Part shown: piece by piece, positions 8,761 to 18,133 of the stretch | How the letters are laid out: every line of letters begins with the position of its first letter | Position numbering within the stretch: the stretch's first letter is position 1 | From: Burkholderia sp. BCC1644 | Lineage (GTDB): Bacteria; Pseudomonadota; Gammaproteobacteria; Burkholderiales; Burkholderiaceae | Assembly: GCF_902833225.1 (NCBI RefSeq) | Contig: NZ_CADFEI010000010.1 | Coordinates: 124,001 to 188,000 of the forward strand | DNA: 64,000 nucleotides | Reading direction: 5' to 3' | Notes under the pieces: model-generated | Told to the model about the DNA's origin: nothing | Seen by the model: only the letters and a program-made list of their open reading frames with translations | Database searches by the model: none | Translations under genes and position numbers: made by a program

Positions 8761-9227
8761 TGGACGACGATCTGCGTGCGCTTGAAAAGTGGGCCGGCCG
8801 GCTGCTCGCGAAGCTGGCGCCGGCAGCTCGCCGGAGACTGTTTCGCGAGCTGGGGCGCGATATGCGTCGCGCGCAACAGTCGCGCGTCGCCGCGCAGCAG
8901 AACCCGGACGGCAGCGCGTACGTGCCGCGCAAGATCAAGAAGGGCGGCAAGGACTTGCGCACCAAGGTCGGCCGCATCAAGCGGCAGGCGATGTTTCGCA
9001 AGCTGCGCACCGCCCGTTATCTGCGGATCGATGTCGACGACACGGGGCTTGCGATCGGCTTCGACGACCGTCTATCGCGCATCGTGCGCGTTCACCAGGA
9101 AGGCCAGAAGGCCCCCGTCGAACCGGGCGGCCCGCTCGCGCAGTATCCGGTTCGCGTCGTGCTCGGCTTCAGCCCGGCCGATCGCGAACTCGTGCGCGAC
9201 CGGCTGCTACGCTACCTCAACCGCTGA
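8760..9227 (+). CDS. Virion morphogenesis/tail completion, gpS type
   Basis: The 155-residue protein fits the phage virion morphogenesis family (P2 gpS), which acts with R in tail completion. Typical features are LEKWAGRLLAKL at the start, a very basic centre (VPRKIKKGGKDLRTK) and VRVHQEGQKAPVEPGG. It is coupled to R by a one-base overlap. Its last 21 bases overlap the end of the convergent methyltransferase gene. Confidence 0.92.
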   Translation: MDDDLRALEKWAGRLLAKLAPAARRRLFRELGRDMRRAQQSRVAAQQNPDGSAYVPRKIKKGGKDLRTKVGRIKRQAMFRKLRTARYLRIDVDDTGLAIGFDDRLSRIVRVHQEGQKAPVEPGGPLAQYPVRVVLGFSPADRELVRDRLLRYLNR

Positions 9228-9983
9228 ATCGTTCACAGCAGCCAGGCGCGTCGACGCGATCGCGTGATACGCCTGGCTCGTCTCACATCCGACCCACTGC
9301 AGGCCGGCTTCGCGTGCGGCGACCAGAAACGTCCCGGAACCGGCGAACAGGTCGCACACGACCCCACCATCGGGCACCAGGCGCACCACATCGCGCGCCA
9401 GCTCGATCGGCTTTTCAGTGACGTGTTGCTTCGGCAGCGCCAGGCGCGTCGGGAACACGCCGGGTAGGTACACATCGCTGTCATTCATCGGCCCGCGGCT
9501 CGCCCATACGATGAATTCGGCCTGTTGCGCGAATCCACCTCGACGCGGCCGCGTACGGCCCGGCGTCTTGTCCCATACGGCGATGCCGCGGAGCGTCAGG
9601 CCGGCCGCCTGCACCACGTCCGTCAACGTCGCGAGCTGGCGCCAGTCGATAAAGCAAACGAGCAGCGCGCCGGGTTTCATCGCACGGTGGCATTCGGTCA
9701 GCCAGGCGTGGCACCAGAACGCCCAGGCGCGTTGATCCATGTTGTCGCCTTCGAAGTCGGTATAGACCGCCTTCGTGTCGCTGTTGATGTACTTCTGGCT
9801 CGGCGCGCGCGTTCGTGCGGACAGGTGCAGACCACCCGACGCATACGGGGGATCGGTGAATACCAGGTCGACGGACTGATCCGGCAGTGTGCGCGCCAGG
9901 GCGAGCGCGTCGACGCGATGGAGCTGGTTGAGCATTGGAGCAATGTCGGCCGCGGGCACGGCGTCGGAAATGTGAATCGTCAT
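9207..9983 (-). CDS. DNA methyltransferase, DPPY type (phage moron)
   Basis: The 258-residue enzyme transfers a methyl group from S-adenosylmethionine to an exocyclic amino group of DNA. Catalytic motif IV is DPPY (44-47), and the AdoMet motif FAGSGT (213-218) comes after it. That order marks the beta class, which holds N6-adenine and N4-cytosine enzymes. HVTEKPIEL (187-195) is motif X. It is inserted antisense between tail genes S and V, where P2 has no gene, so it is an accessory gene, perhaps protecting phage DNA from restriction or altering host methylation. No cognate nuclease is adjacent. The start at 9983 gives MTIHISDAVP. Confidence 0.92.
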   Translation of the reverse strand: MTIHISDAVPAADIAPMLNQLHRVDALALARTLPDQSVDLVFTDPPYASGGLHLSARTRAPSQKYINSDTKAVYTDFEGDNMDQRAWAFWCHAWLTECHRAMKPGALLVCFIDWRQLATLTDVVQAAGLTLRGIAVWDKTPGRTRPRRGGFAQQAEFIVWASRGPMNDSDVYLPGVFPTRLALPKQHVTEKPIELARDVVRLVPDGGVVCDLFAGSGTFLVAAREAGLQWVGCETSQAYHAIASTRLAAVNDSAVEVA

Positions 9984-10148
9984 GGTTCTGAGGCAACGTG
10001 AAAGGGACACCCGCGACGTGTGCGAGGCACGTCATCGAGGGAGTAATAGCGATTGTCGACGCACGTTTGCTCGCGCGCGCGACGAGCATGCTGTACCCGC
10101 AAGCACGACATTTGCGTTCGCTCGCGTCACGCGAGGACGGCCGGCAAC

Positions 10149-10844
10149 ATGGTCGGCATGGATGCGAACGAAATTCAACGACAGGCACGCAACGCCGTGC
10201 GCAAGGGCTCGATTCTCGATGTCGACCACGACGCGGGCCTCTGCCGCGTCGCAGTCGGCGAGTCCGACGACGACGGCCTGCAAACCAACTGGATTCCCTG
10301 GCTCACGCCGGCGGCCGGCAGCACGCGCGAATGGCTTCCGCCGACCAAGGGCGAACAGGTCGTGCTGCTCGGCCCGATGGGTGACTTCGCGCAGGCTGTC
10401 GCGCTGCGCGGCCTCTACTCGGACGCCGCGCCAGCGCCGGACAATTCCCCGAACACCCACACCCGCATTTACGCGGACGGCGCGCGCGTCGGCTACGACC
10501 ATGCGGCGCACGCGCTGACGGCCGACCTGCCGGCTGGCGCGACCGTGCACATCGTCGCACCAGGTGCCGTCGTCGTGCAGACGAAGGACGCGACCGTGCA
10601 GGCCGAGCACATTCTGCTCGACGGTGATGCCACCGTCACGAAATCGCTGACAGTGAAAGGACCGCTCACGTTCGAATCCGGCATGACCGGCAAGGGCGGC
10701 GACGGCGGCGCCGTGATGAAGATCGACGGCAGCGCCGACTTCACCGGCGACGTGCTCGCCTATGGCGTCAGCCTTGTCAATCACCCGCACCAGGCGCAGG
10801 GCGAGTTCGCCATTACGTCGAAGCCGATCCGGAGCGGTGCATGA
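10149..10844 (+). CDS. Baseplate assembly/spike protein, gpV type
   Basis: The 231-residue protein is the membrane-piercing spike of the contractile tail. It has an OB-fold N-terminal half (about 20-100, TKGEQVVLLGPMGDFAQAVA) and a C-terminal repetitive beta-helix part (THTRIYADGARVGYDHAA, then Val- and Thr-rich turns). I chose ATG 10149, preceded by a GAGG at 10133-10136; a second ATG at 10158 is possible. It starts the second run of tail genes after the antisense methyltransferase. Confidence 0.9.
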   Translation: MVGMDANEIQRQARNAVRKGSILDVDHDAGLCRVAVGESDDDGLQTNWIPWLTPAAGSTREWLPPTKGEQVVLLGPMGDFAQAVALRGLYSDAAPAPDNSPNTHTRIYADGARVGYDHAAHALTADLPAGATVHIVAPGAVVVQTKDATVQAEHILLDGDATVTKSLTVKGPLTFESGMTGKGGDGGAVMKIDGSADFTGDVLAYGVSLVNHPHQAQGEFAITSKPIRSGA

Positions 10845-11203
10845 AGGGCATGAACGCTGTCACCGGTCGCGCGATTTCGGGCGTCGACCATCTGTCGCAG
10901 TCGGTCGGCCGAATTCTGACGACCCCGCTCGGCTCGTGCATCCAGCGCCGTTCGTTCGGCTCGGAATTGCCCGACCTGATCGACGCCCCGACCAATGGCG
11001 CGACGCGCATTCGCCTGTATGCGGCCGCCGCGACTGCGCTGATGCGCTGGGAACCGCGTCTGACCGTCACACGCGTGCAGCTCGTGGCGGATACCGATGA
11101 GGCGTTCGCCGGTCAGCAGCTCGTCGACATCGAAGGATGGACCGACGAGCACGACGAGCCCGTGTCGCTGCGCGTACCCGTGTCGAACGGAGTCGGTGCA
11201 TGA
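10841..11203 (+). CDS. Baseplate wedge protein, gpW/gp25 type
   Basis: The 120-residue protein belongs to the GPW/gp25 lysozyme-like baseplate family. Typical residues are SVGRILTTPLGSCIQRRSFG and RIRLYAAAATALMRWEPRL. It overlaps both V (ATGA) and J (ATGA), so V-W-J form one coupled block. Its role is to nucleate the sheath at the baseplate wedge. Confidence 0.93.
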   Translation: MKGMNAVTGRAISGVDHLSQSVGRILTTPLGSCIQRRSFGSELPDLIDAPTNGATRIRLYAAAATALMRWEPRLTVTRVQLVADTDEAFAGQQLVDIEGWTDEHDEPVSLRVPVSNGVGA

Positions 11204-12105
11204 GAACGACCCCGATCGACCTGTCGCAACTGCCGGCGCCCGATATCGTCGACCCGCTCGACTTCGAAACGGTCTTTGCCGAACGCAAGGCGCGGCTCAT
11301 TTCCCTGTACCCGGCCGACCAACGCGCCGAGATCGCCGCGACGCTCGCACTCGAATCCGAACCGCTGACGCGATCGTTGCAGGAAAACGCCTATCGCGAA
11401 GTGCTGCTGCGCCAGCTCATCAACGACAAGGCTCGCGGCATCCTGCTCGCATATGCACGCGGCACGACGCTCGAACACATTGCCGCCCTCTTCGACGTGG
11501 AACGCCTGGTCATCTCGGCCGGCGATCCTGAAAACGGCGTCGATCCGGTCTATGAAGACGACGACAGCCTGCGCGAGCGCGTGCAGCTCGCGCCGCGCGG
11601 CTTCTCCGTCGCCGGTCCTGAAGAAGCGTACGTGTTCCATGCGCGTTCGGCCGATGGTCGCGTGCTGTCCGCCGCCGCGTTCAGCCCGGAGCCGTGCGTG
11701 ATGGTCGTCACGATCCTGTCGCGCGAAGGTGACGGCACCGCGAGCGCCGAGCTGATCGAGATCGTGAAGAAGAATCTGGAAGGCAAGCGACCGCAGACCG
11801 ACGAAGTGATCGTGCAGAGCGCGAAGATCGTGCCCTACGCGATCCGCTCGACGCTGCGCTTCTTCTCCGGCCCGGATCGCGCCGTCGCGCTCGCGGAAGC
11901 GAACAAGCGCACGGCGAAGTTCGCCGCCGACATGCACCGCATCGGCATGGAGGTGACGATCGACGGGCTGCACGCGGCAATGCGCGTGGCGGGCGTGCAG
12001 AAGGTATTGCTCGACTCGCCGGCCGGCGGCGTCGCCGTGACGGGCGAGCAGGCGCCGTACTGCACGGGAATCGAGCTGATCGACGGCGGGGTCGCGGATG
12101 AATAA
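11200..12105 (+). CDS. Baseplate wedge protein, gpJ type
   Basis: The 301-residue protein matches the baseplate J-like family that builds the wedge. A helical N-terminal part (ALESEPLTRSLQENAYREVLL) is followed by the conserved LLAYARGTTLEHIAALFDVERL and a beta-rich C-terminal half with Arg- and Val-rich strands. The start overlaps the W stop, and the stop lies 8 bases inside gene I. Confidence 0.93.
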   Translation: MRTTPIDLSQLPAPDIVDPLDFETVFAERKARLISLYPADQRAEIAATLALESEPLTRSLQENAYREVLLRQLINDKARGILLAYARGTTLEHIAALFDVERLVISAGDPENGVDPVYEDDDSLRERVQLAPRGFSVAGPEEAYVFHARSADGRVLSAAAFSPEPCVMVVTILSREGDGTASAELIEIVKKNLEGKRPQTDEVIVQSAKIVPYAIRSTLRFFSGPDRAVALAEANKRTAKFAADMHRIGMEVTIDGLHAAMRVAGVQKVLLDSPAGGVAVTGEQAPYCTGIELIDGGVADE

Positions 12106-12652
12106 GCCGATGCCCTCGTTGCTGCCACCGAACGCGACCGCGCTCGAGCGGCGTCTGGCTGAGACCAACGCGCGAATCAGCGACATTCCGGTCGACATCG
12201 GCACGCTGATGGACCCGGACGCGATCCCGCTGGCGTTCCTGCCGTGGCTCGCCTGGCACGTCGGCGTCGAGACCTGGAAGGACTACTGGCCCGAGCAGGT
12301 GAAACGCGCGCGCGTGAAAACCGCGATCCGCATTGCACGCATCAAGGGCACGGCCGAAGCCGTGCGCCAGGTCTGCGCGTCGTTCGGCGCAAACGTGGCG
12401 ATGCGCGAATGGTTCGAGATGACGCCGCGCGGCCGGCCGGGCACGTTCGACATCGTGATGACGGTCGGCAGCCGCGACGGCGTGCCCGCGACCGCCGAGT
12501 ACGTCGCCGACATCCGCGCGGAAGTCGATCGCGCGAAGCGCGGTACCGCGCATTACATCTTCAAGCAGGGCTATAGCGCGGCCGGCACCCAGCGCGTCGG
12601 CGTCGGGGCACGCGCAGCGGTCTATTGCCGTCTGTCCCTCTCGGATACCTGA
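12098..12652 (+). CDS. Tail protein I
   Basis: The 184-residue baseplate protein matches the P2 gpI family. The signature is IPLAFLPWLAWHVGVETW followed by KTAIRIARIKGTAEAVRQV. It links the wedge to the tail fibre. It overlaps J by 8 bases and ends 3 bases before the fibre gene H. Confidence 0.93.
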   Translation: MNKPMPSLLPPNATALERRLAETNARISDIPVDIGTLMDPDAIPLAFLPWLAWHVGVETWKDYWPEQVKRARVKTAIRIARIKGTAEAVRQVCASFGANVAMREWFEMTPRGRPGTFDIVMTVGSRDGVPATAEYVADIRAEVDRAKRGTAHYIFKQGYSAAGTQRVGVGARAAVYCRLSLSDT

Positions 12653-12655
12653 AAC

Positions 12656-15322
12656 ATGGCTGGAAACCAGATCCAAATCACCGACGCCGGCCGCGCGGCG
12701 CTCGTCGCCGCCGGCAACACTGGAACCGTGGCGCACCAAGTCGTCGAGATCGGCCTCGGCACCGCCGCGTTCGCATTCGACAAGGGCATGAAGACTCTGC
12801 CGAACGAGCGCAAGCGTGTGACGACGTTCGGCGGCGAAAACGTCGCGCCGGACACCGTGCACGTCGTCATCCAGGACGACACGAACGACCAGTACACGTT
12901 GTACGCGTACGGCCTGTACCTCGACAACGGCGTGTTGTTCGGCGTCTACGTGCAGAGCACTCCGATTCTTGAAAAATCGCCCGCGGCCATGCTGCTGCTC
13001 GCGAGCGACATCGTGTTCGCGTCGATCGACGCGGCGCAGCTTCAGTTCGGCCCGGCAACGTTTCTGAACCCGCCGGCGACGACCGAACGCAAGGGCGTCG
13101 TGGAACTCGCCACGCAGGCCGAAGTCGACGCGGGCACGGACGACTCGCGCGCCATCACGCCGAAGACCGCCGCCGCCCGGTACGCCGCGCTGACTGGCGC
13201 GAAATTCACCGGCCCCGTCGTCGCGGAGTTCGATGCGGGTCCAGACACCGCGCACGTCACGGTTCGCCCACCGTCCGGCAAGACCGGCCGCGAGGGCCGG
13301 GTTCGCCTGTATGGCACGTTCGGCGGCAACAACGTCGACACGAGCACCCGCCTCATCGCGACCGTCCGTTCGGGGTTCGATGGCGGTGCGTGGGGACGCG
13401 AGTATCTCGATATCTGGCTCAACAAGACGGCCAACGACACCCAGGCCGACGCGTACCAGGCGCGCGCAGTGCGCATCGCCTACGGTGGCCGCGTTTTCGT
13501 CGGCGACGTGAAGAGCGACGAGGGCGGCTCTCGGCTTCTCGTCGGCGGCAACACCTACACCGAAGGCACCAGCTATTCGAAGGCTGTTTCGATCGATGGC
13601 GGGGCCGGCGGCTTCTCGACGCTGTTTTTCGCCGATGGCGGAAAGATTCGCTGGTCGTTGTTCAAGGGTGACGGCGCGGCAACGGGCGGTAACGTCGGCA
13701 ACAACTTCGGTTTGAACGCGTATGCAGACGACGGCAAATCCCAGTTTCCAGTGTTTCGTGTCGACCGCAGCACGCAGGTGTTTTCGCTCACGAAGCGCCT
13801 GTTCGTCGGCGATGTCACCGATGACGACCAGAGCACCGTACAGGTCAAGGGTGGTGTCAGCGCCTCGGCTGGCGTGAAGAGCGCCGGAACCGACAACGGC
13901 GGAGCCCAGTTTCGAGCGACCGCGCCCAACTACGGCGTGATTCTTCGCAACGACGACAAATTTGCATGGCTTCTGACGACAGCCAAGGGCGACCCGAACG
14001 GATCATGGAGTGCGTTGCGTCCATTCTGGTGGGCGCTCGATACCGGAAAGGTCAGCATCGACGGTACGGGGGCGGGGACAGACTTCGGCGGCAACGTCTT
14101 CATCCGCGGCGAACTGACGGTCGGCACCTCGTCATCCGAAGGTCGCGTTCGCCTCGGCCCTGCCGATGGCTATTTCTACACGAGCAAAGTGGGCACGGGC
14201 TGGTGGTCACCGTCGGCTGGATCGTTCGACTACATTTTCGCCGACCGCACGTTCCGAATCGACGGTAAGCCCGCGTGGCATTCGGGCAACGTCACGCCGC
14301 TCGATCGCCTGAAAGGCGGAACGATGGCTGCTGACGTGTGGTTCGATCCGGGCAAGCGCATTTTCCTGTCGGAAGGCAGTGCCGGCTCTCCTTCGCTCAC
14401 GTTCCAAAACGACGGAGCGCCAGACACGGGCTTGTATCACATAGCAGATGGCTCGTTCGGGATTACGTGCAACTCACTCCCCCAAGTGACGTTTACTCCG
14501 AACGGAACGAATTTCGAAAAGCCGGTACAGGGACCGACGCCCCCGCAGGGTGATCGCTCGACGCGCCTCGCGACGACGGAATGGGTGCTGTCCGCCATTT
14601 CGACTGTGACGGTCGGCCAGATTGTCTTCGAGCCCCGCACGCTGGCGCGCGCCGGCTTCCTGAAAGCCAATGGCGTTGTCGTCAATCGTGCCGACTATCC
14701 GGCGCTGTGGGCATATGCCCAGGCGAGCGGTGCGCTCGTGTCCGAAGCCGAATGGAATAACGGTCGCTGGGGCTGCTTCTCAACCGGTGACGGCACGACG
14801 ACGTTCCGCCTGCCCGAGATGCGCGGCGAGTTCATTCGCTGTTGGGCGGACGGCCGTAACGACATCGATCCGCAGCGCGCCATCGGCTCGTACCAGAGCG
14901 ACCAGAACCGATCGCACGCGCACGGGGCGAGCGCCAGCGAAGTTGGCGACCACGCTCACTCGGCATGGACTGATGTTCAAGGCTGGCATGGCCACCACGG
15001 ATGGACGGCCGGCGTCGGCGATCACCAGCACGTCTCACCGTGGGGCGAAAACTCCAGTCGTTACGCGCCACCATGGGGAACATGGGGAGGAAATGACAAA
15101 ACCGGCTCAAACAACACTGACAGCGACAACACATGGGGCATGACCAGCCCTGCGGGCGGCCACAACCACGAATTCAACACAGAGGGCGAGGGCAACCACG
15201 GCCACAACGTCGGCATCGGCGGGGCTGGTCGGCACAGCCACGGCATCACCGTCAACGCGGATGGCGGCAACGAAGCCCGGCCACGCAACGTCGCGCTGCT
15301 CGCCATGATCCGCGCCTACTAA
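12656..15322 (+). CDS. Tail fibre protein H with collar domain
   Basis: The 888-residue fibre is the likely receptor-binding protein. The N-terminal 160 residues (ITDAGRAALVAAGNTGTVAH) form the baseplate-attachment domain typical of P2 gpH. The central 500 residues are Gly- and Asp-rich shaft repeats. A short peptide (KPVQGPTPPQGDRSTRLATT) leads to a tail-collar domain near residue 660 (FLKANGVVVNRADYPALWAY). The last 130 residues are very His-rich with HAH, HGHH, HQH, HNH, HGH and HSH motifs, like the metal-binding tips of trimeric fibres. It is paired with the fibre chaperone that follows. Confidence 0.93.
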   Translation: MAGNQIQITDAGRAALVAAGNTGTVAHQVVEIGLGTAAFAFDKGMKTLPNERKRVTTFGGENVAPDTVHVVIQDDTNDQYTLYAYGLYLDNGVLFGVYVQSTPILEKSPAAMLLLASDIVFASIDAAQLQFGPATFLNPPATTERKGVVELATQAEVDAGTDDSRAITPKTAAARYAALTGAKFTGPVVAEFDAGPDTAHVTVRPPSGKTGREGRVRLYGTFGGNNVDTSTRLIATVRSGFDGGAWGREYLDIWLNKTANDTQADAYQARAVRIAYGGRVFVGDVKSDEGGSRLLVGGNTYTEGTSYSKAVSIDGGAGGFSTLFFADGGKIRWSLFKGDGAATGGNVGNNFGLNAYADDGKSQFPVFRVDRSTQVFSLTKRLFVGDVTDDDQSTVQVKGGVSASAGVKSAGTDNGGAQFRATAPNYGVILRNDDKFAWLLTTAKGDPNGSWSALRPFWWALDTGKVSIDGTGAGTDFGGNVFIRGELTVGTSSSEGRVRLGPADGYFYTSKVGTGWWSPSAGSFDYIFADRTFRIDGKPAWHSGNVTPLDRLKGGTMAADVWFDPGKRIFLSEGSAGSPSLTFQNDGAPDTGLYHIADGSFGITCNSLPQVTFTPNGTNFEKPVQGPTPPQGDRSTRLATTEWVLSAISTVTVGQIVFEPRTLARAGFLKANGVVVNRADYPALWAYAQASGALVSEAEWNNGRWGCFSTGDGTTTFRLPEMRGEFIRCWADGRNDIDPQRAIGSYQSDQNRSHAHGASASEVGDHAHSAWTDVQGWHGHHGWTAGVGDHQHVSPWGENSSRYAPPWGTWGGNDKTGSNNTDSDNTWGMTSPAGGHNHEFNTEGEGNHGHNVGIGGAGRHSHGITVNADGGNEARPRNVALLAMIRAY

Positions 15323-15339
15323 TTTACGGACCTCGAAAC

Positions 15340-15963
15340 ATGCTGATTCACCACTACAGCCCATCGACCGGCGAATACTTGACCAGCAGCCAGCCCGACG
15401 CCGATCCGCGCAATGACGGACGCTGGCTCATTCCGTCGTCCGCGACGATCGATGCGCCGCCGCCGCGCACGCCGACCACCTGGCCGTTCTATCGCGACGG
15501 CGCTTGGTTCCTGCTGCCTGACTTCCGCGGGCGCGTCTGCTACCGCACCGACACCGGCGAGCCCGTCGAAATCGCGATTGCCGGCAAGACGCCCGACGAT
15601 CTGGAGCTAACGACCGAGCCGCGGCCGTCGCCGCGCCACGCGTGGATCGACGACGCATGGACCGTTCCGCCCGAGCTGATCGCGCGCGAAAAGCGTGACG
15701 CCGGGATGGCCGAGTTCGAACGGCTGATGGAAATCGCACGCCGAGCGAACGCTGGCAAGGCCGACGCGTACGCCGCCGGCCTGCTCGACGACGAAGGCAC
15801 CTACTACTTCAAAGCCTGGTCCGCGTACCAGATGGCGCTCGTCTCCGCGATCAACGCCGACACGTTTCCGGATGCCGTGGCGTGGCCCGCGACGCCCACG
15901 CCGTACGTTGCGCCGGCCGAGCCGATCGAACCGCAAAACCCGGCCCCCGTCGCATCGACCTGA
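15340..15963 (+). CDS. Tail fibre assembly chaperone, gpG type
   Basis: The 207-residue protein follows the fibre gene directly, as fibre-folding chaperones do. It is not part of the virion in P2. The C-terminal half (EFERLMEIARRANAGKADAY, then YYFKAWSAYQMALV) is the tail-fibre assembly region. The start MLIHHYSPSTGEYL follows the H stop by 17 bases. The long frame that continues upstream is antisense or out of phase with H. Confidence 0.85.
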   Translation: MLIHHYSPSTGEYLTSSQPDADPRNDGRWLIPSSATIDAPPPRTPTTWPFYRDGAWFLLPDFRGRVCYRTDTGEPVEIAIAGKTPDDLELTTEPRPSPRHAWIDDAWTVPPELIAREKRDAGMAEFERLMEIARRANAGKADAYAAGLLDDEGTYYFKAWSAYQMALVSAINADTFPDAVAWPATPTPYVAPAEPIEPQNPAPVAST

Positions 15964-16015
15964 CAACGGGCTCTCCCGTTTCCTCTCACCTGTATACCTA
16001 TAGGAGCTGCACACC

Positions 16016-17188
16016 ATGCCGCAGGATTACCACCACGGCGTACGCGTCATCGAAATCAACGAAGGCGGCCGGCCGATTCGCACGGTCTCCACGGCCGTGC
16101 TCGGCATCGTCTGTACCGGCGCTGACGCCGACCCGGCGACGTTCCCGCTCGACACGCCGGTGCTGCTGACGAACGTCATCGCCGCACTCGGCAAGGCCGG
16201 CACGAAGGGCACGCTGCGCCGCACGCTCGATGCGATCGGCAAGCAGACGAAGCCCGTCACCGTCGTCGTGCGCGTCGCGGAAGGCAAGGACGAAGCTGAG
16301 ACGACCTCGAACGTCGTCGGCACCGTGACGCCGGACGGCAAATACACCGGCATGAAGGCGCTGCTTGCCGCACAGGGGAAGCTCGCCGTGAAGCCGCGCA
16401 TCCTGGTCGCGCCAGGCCTCGACACGCAGCCCGTCGCCGCTGCATTCGCGACGGTCGCGCAGTCGCTGCGCGCGTTCGTCTACGTGGCGGCGCACGGCTG
16501 TAAGACGAAGGAAGAAGCGGTCGCGTACCGCAAGCAGTTCGGCCAACGCGAAATCATGGTGATCTGGCCGGACTGGCTCGGCTGGGACGACGTGACGAAC
16601 TCGACCGTCACCATCCCGGCGCCGGCGATCGCCGCGGGCCTGCGCGCGAAGATCGACAACGACATCGGCTGGCACAAGACGCTGTCGAACGTCGTCGTCA
16701 ACGGCGTGACCGGCATCAGCGCGGACGTGTCGTGGGATTTGCAAGACCCGGCGACGGACGCTGGCTATCTCAACGAGAACCAGGTCACCACGCTCGTCAA
16801 CCGAAACGGCTTCCGCTTCTGGGGCTCGCGCACGTGCGACGCGGACGGCAAGTTCTTCTTCGAGAACTACACGCGTTCCGCGCAGGTGATCGCCGACACG
16901 ATTGCCGAAGCGCAGATGGGTGTCGTCGACGGGCCGCTCAATCCGTCGCTCGCGCGCGACATCATCGAGAACATCAACGCGTGGTTCCGCCGCGAAGTCT
17001 CGGTCGGCGAGCTGATCGGCGGCGGCGCCTGGTACGACCCGGAGCCGAACACGACCGACGAGCTGACGTCGGGCGGTACATGGATCGACTACGACTACAC
17101 GCCGGTCCCGCCGCTCGAAAACCTGAAGCTGCGCCAGCGCATCACTGATCGCTATCTCGCCGATTTCGCCTCGCGCGTGTCGGCCTAA
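16016..17188 (+). CDS. Tail sheath protein, gpFI type
   Basis: The 390-residue contractile sheath subunit starts MPQDYHHGVRVIEINEGGRP, the usual N terminus of the P2 FI family, with VSTAVLGIVCTG following. The C-terminal core contains FRFWGSRTCDADGKFFFENY and a closing RQRITDRYLADFASRV. A good ribosome site (aggag) lies before the ATG. It is followed after 15 bases by the tube gene, giving the sheath-tube pair. Confidence 0.96.
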   Translation: MPQDYHHGVRVIEINEGGRPIRTVSTAVLGIVCTGADADPATFPLDTPVLLTNVIAALGKAGTKGTLRRTLDAIGKQTKPVTVVVRVAEGKDEAETTSNVVGTVTPDGKYTGMKALLAAQGKLAVKPRILVAPGLDTQPVAAAFATVAQSLRAFVYVAAHGCKTKEEAVAYRKQFGQREIMVIWPDWLGWDDVTNSTVTIPAPAIAAGLRAKIDNDIGWHKTLSNVVVNGVTGISADVSWDLQDPATDAGYLNENQVTTLVNRNGFRFWGSRTCDADGKFFFENYTRSAQVIADTIAEAQMGVVDGPLNPSLARDIIENINAWFRREVSVGELIGGGAWYDPEPNTTDELTSGGTWIDYDYTPVPPLENLKLRQRITDRYLADFASRVSA

Positions 17189-17203
17189 CCAGGAGTCACA
17201 CAC

Positions 17204-17713
17204 ATGGGTATGCCCCGCAAGCTGAAAGGCTTCAACCTGTTTCACAACGGCACCAACTTCGTCGGCGAGACGAAGGAAATCCAGCTCCCGAAGCTGTCGC
17301 GAAAGATGGAGGATTACCAGGGCGGCGGCATGAGCGGCCCGATCCCGATCGACTTCGGCCAGGAGGCTATCCAGCTCGAATGGACGTGCGGCGGCTTTAT
17401 GGAGGATGTCGTTCGCATGTACGGCATCACCACGCACGACGGCGTGCAGCTCCGTTTCTCGGGCGGCTACCAGCGCGAGGATTCGAAGACCTACGATTCG
17501 GTCGAAATCGTCGTGCGCGGGCGCCACAAGGAAATCGACATGGGTTCCGGCAAGCCGAAGGAAGACACCGATTTCAAGGTCACGACGGCAGCCAGCTACT
17601 ACAAGCTCTCCATCAACGGCCAGGAGCTGATCGAGATGGATTTCATCAACATGATCGAGAAGATCAACGGTAACGACCTGCTCGCCGGTCTGCGCCAGGC
17701 GATCGGCCTGTAA
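17204..17713 (+). CDS. Tail tube protein, gpFII type
   Basis: The 169-residue subunit builds the inner tube through which DNA passes. Length and the start MGMPRKLKGFNLFHNGTNFVG are typical of P2 FII, as is the end FINMIEKINGNDLLAGLRQ. It is separated by 69 bases from gene E. Confidence 0.96.
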   Translation: MGMPRKLKGFNLFHNGTNFVGETKEIQLPKLSRKMEDYQGGGMSGPIPIDFGQEAIQLEWTCGGFMEDVVRMYGITTHDGVQLRFSGGYQREDSKTYDSVEIVVRGRHKEIDMGSGKPKEDTDFKVTTAASYYKLSINGQELIEMDFINMIEKINGNDLLAGLRQAIGL

Positions 17714-17782
17714 CCGCTTATTCCCACCCCGCCCGCGCCAGCCGCGGGCATCCCTCTCAATCATCATCAGGACACGCAACAT

Positions 17783-18133
17783 ATGACGACCCTCGACACC
17801 AACAACGCCCCCACCGGCGGCGCCGTACTCGACGCGATCGCGGCCAACACGCACACCTTCGACACGCCGATCATGCACGGCGACCAGCCCATCACGCACG
17901 TGACCCTCGCGAAGCCGTCCGCAGGCGCCTTGCGCGGCACGTCGCTCGCGGCGCTCGTGAATCTCGACGTGGACGCGCTGCGCAAGGTACTCCCGCGCAT
18001 CACCACGCCGACGCTGACCGAAATGGATGTTACGTTGATGGACCCGGCCGACCTCGTGGCATTGGGGGGTATTTTTGCCGGTTTTTTGATGTCGAAGGCG
18101 CTGAAAGCGAGCATGGAATCCCAGAACGCGTAG
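17783..18133 (+). CDS. Tail assembly chaperone E (unshifted product)
   Basis: The 116-residue protein is the short product of the E/E' frameshift pair that helps tape-measure and tube assembly in phages with contractile or long tails. The core is NTHTFDTPIMHGDQPITHVT and the helical LDVDALRKVLPRI, then a Gly-rich end (LVALGGIFAGFLMSKAL). A T6G slippery heptamer sits in its last part at 18082-18088. It lies directly before the tape-measure gene. Confidence 0.92.
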   Translation: MTTLDTNNAPTGGAVLDAIAANTHTFDTPIMHGDQPITHVTLAKPSAGALRGTSLAALVNLDVDALRKVLPRITTPTLTEMDVTLMDPADLVALGGIFAGFLMSKALKASMESQNA

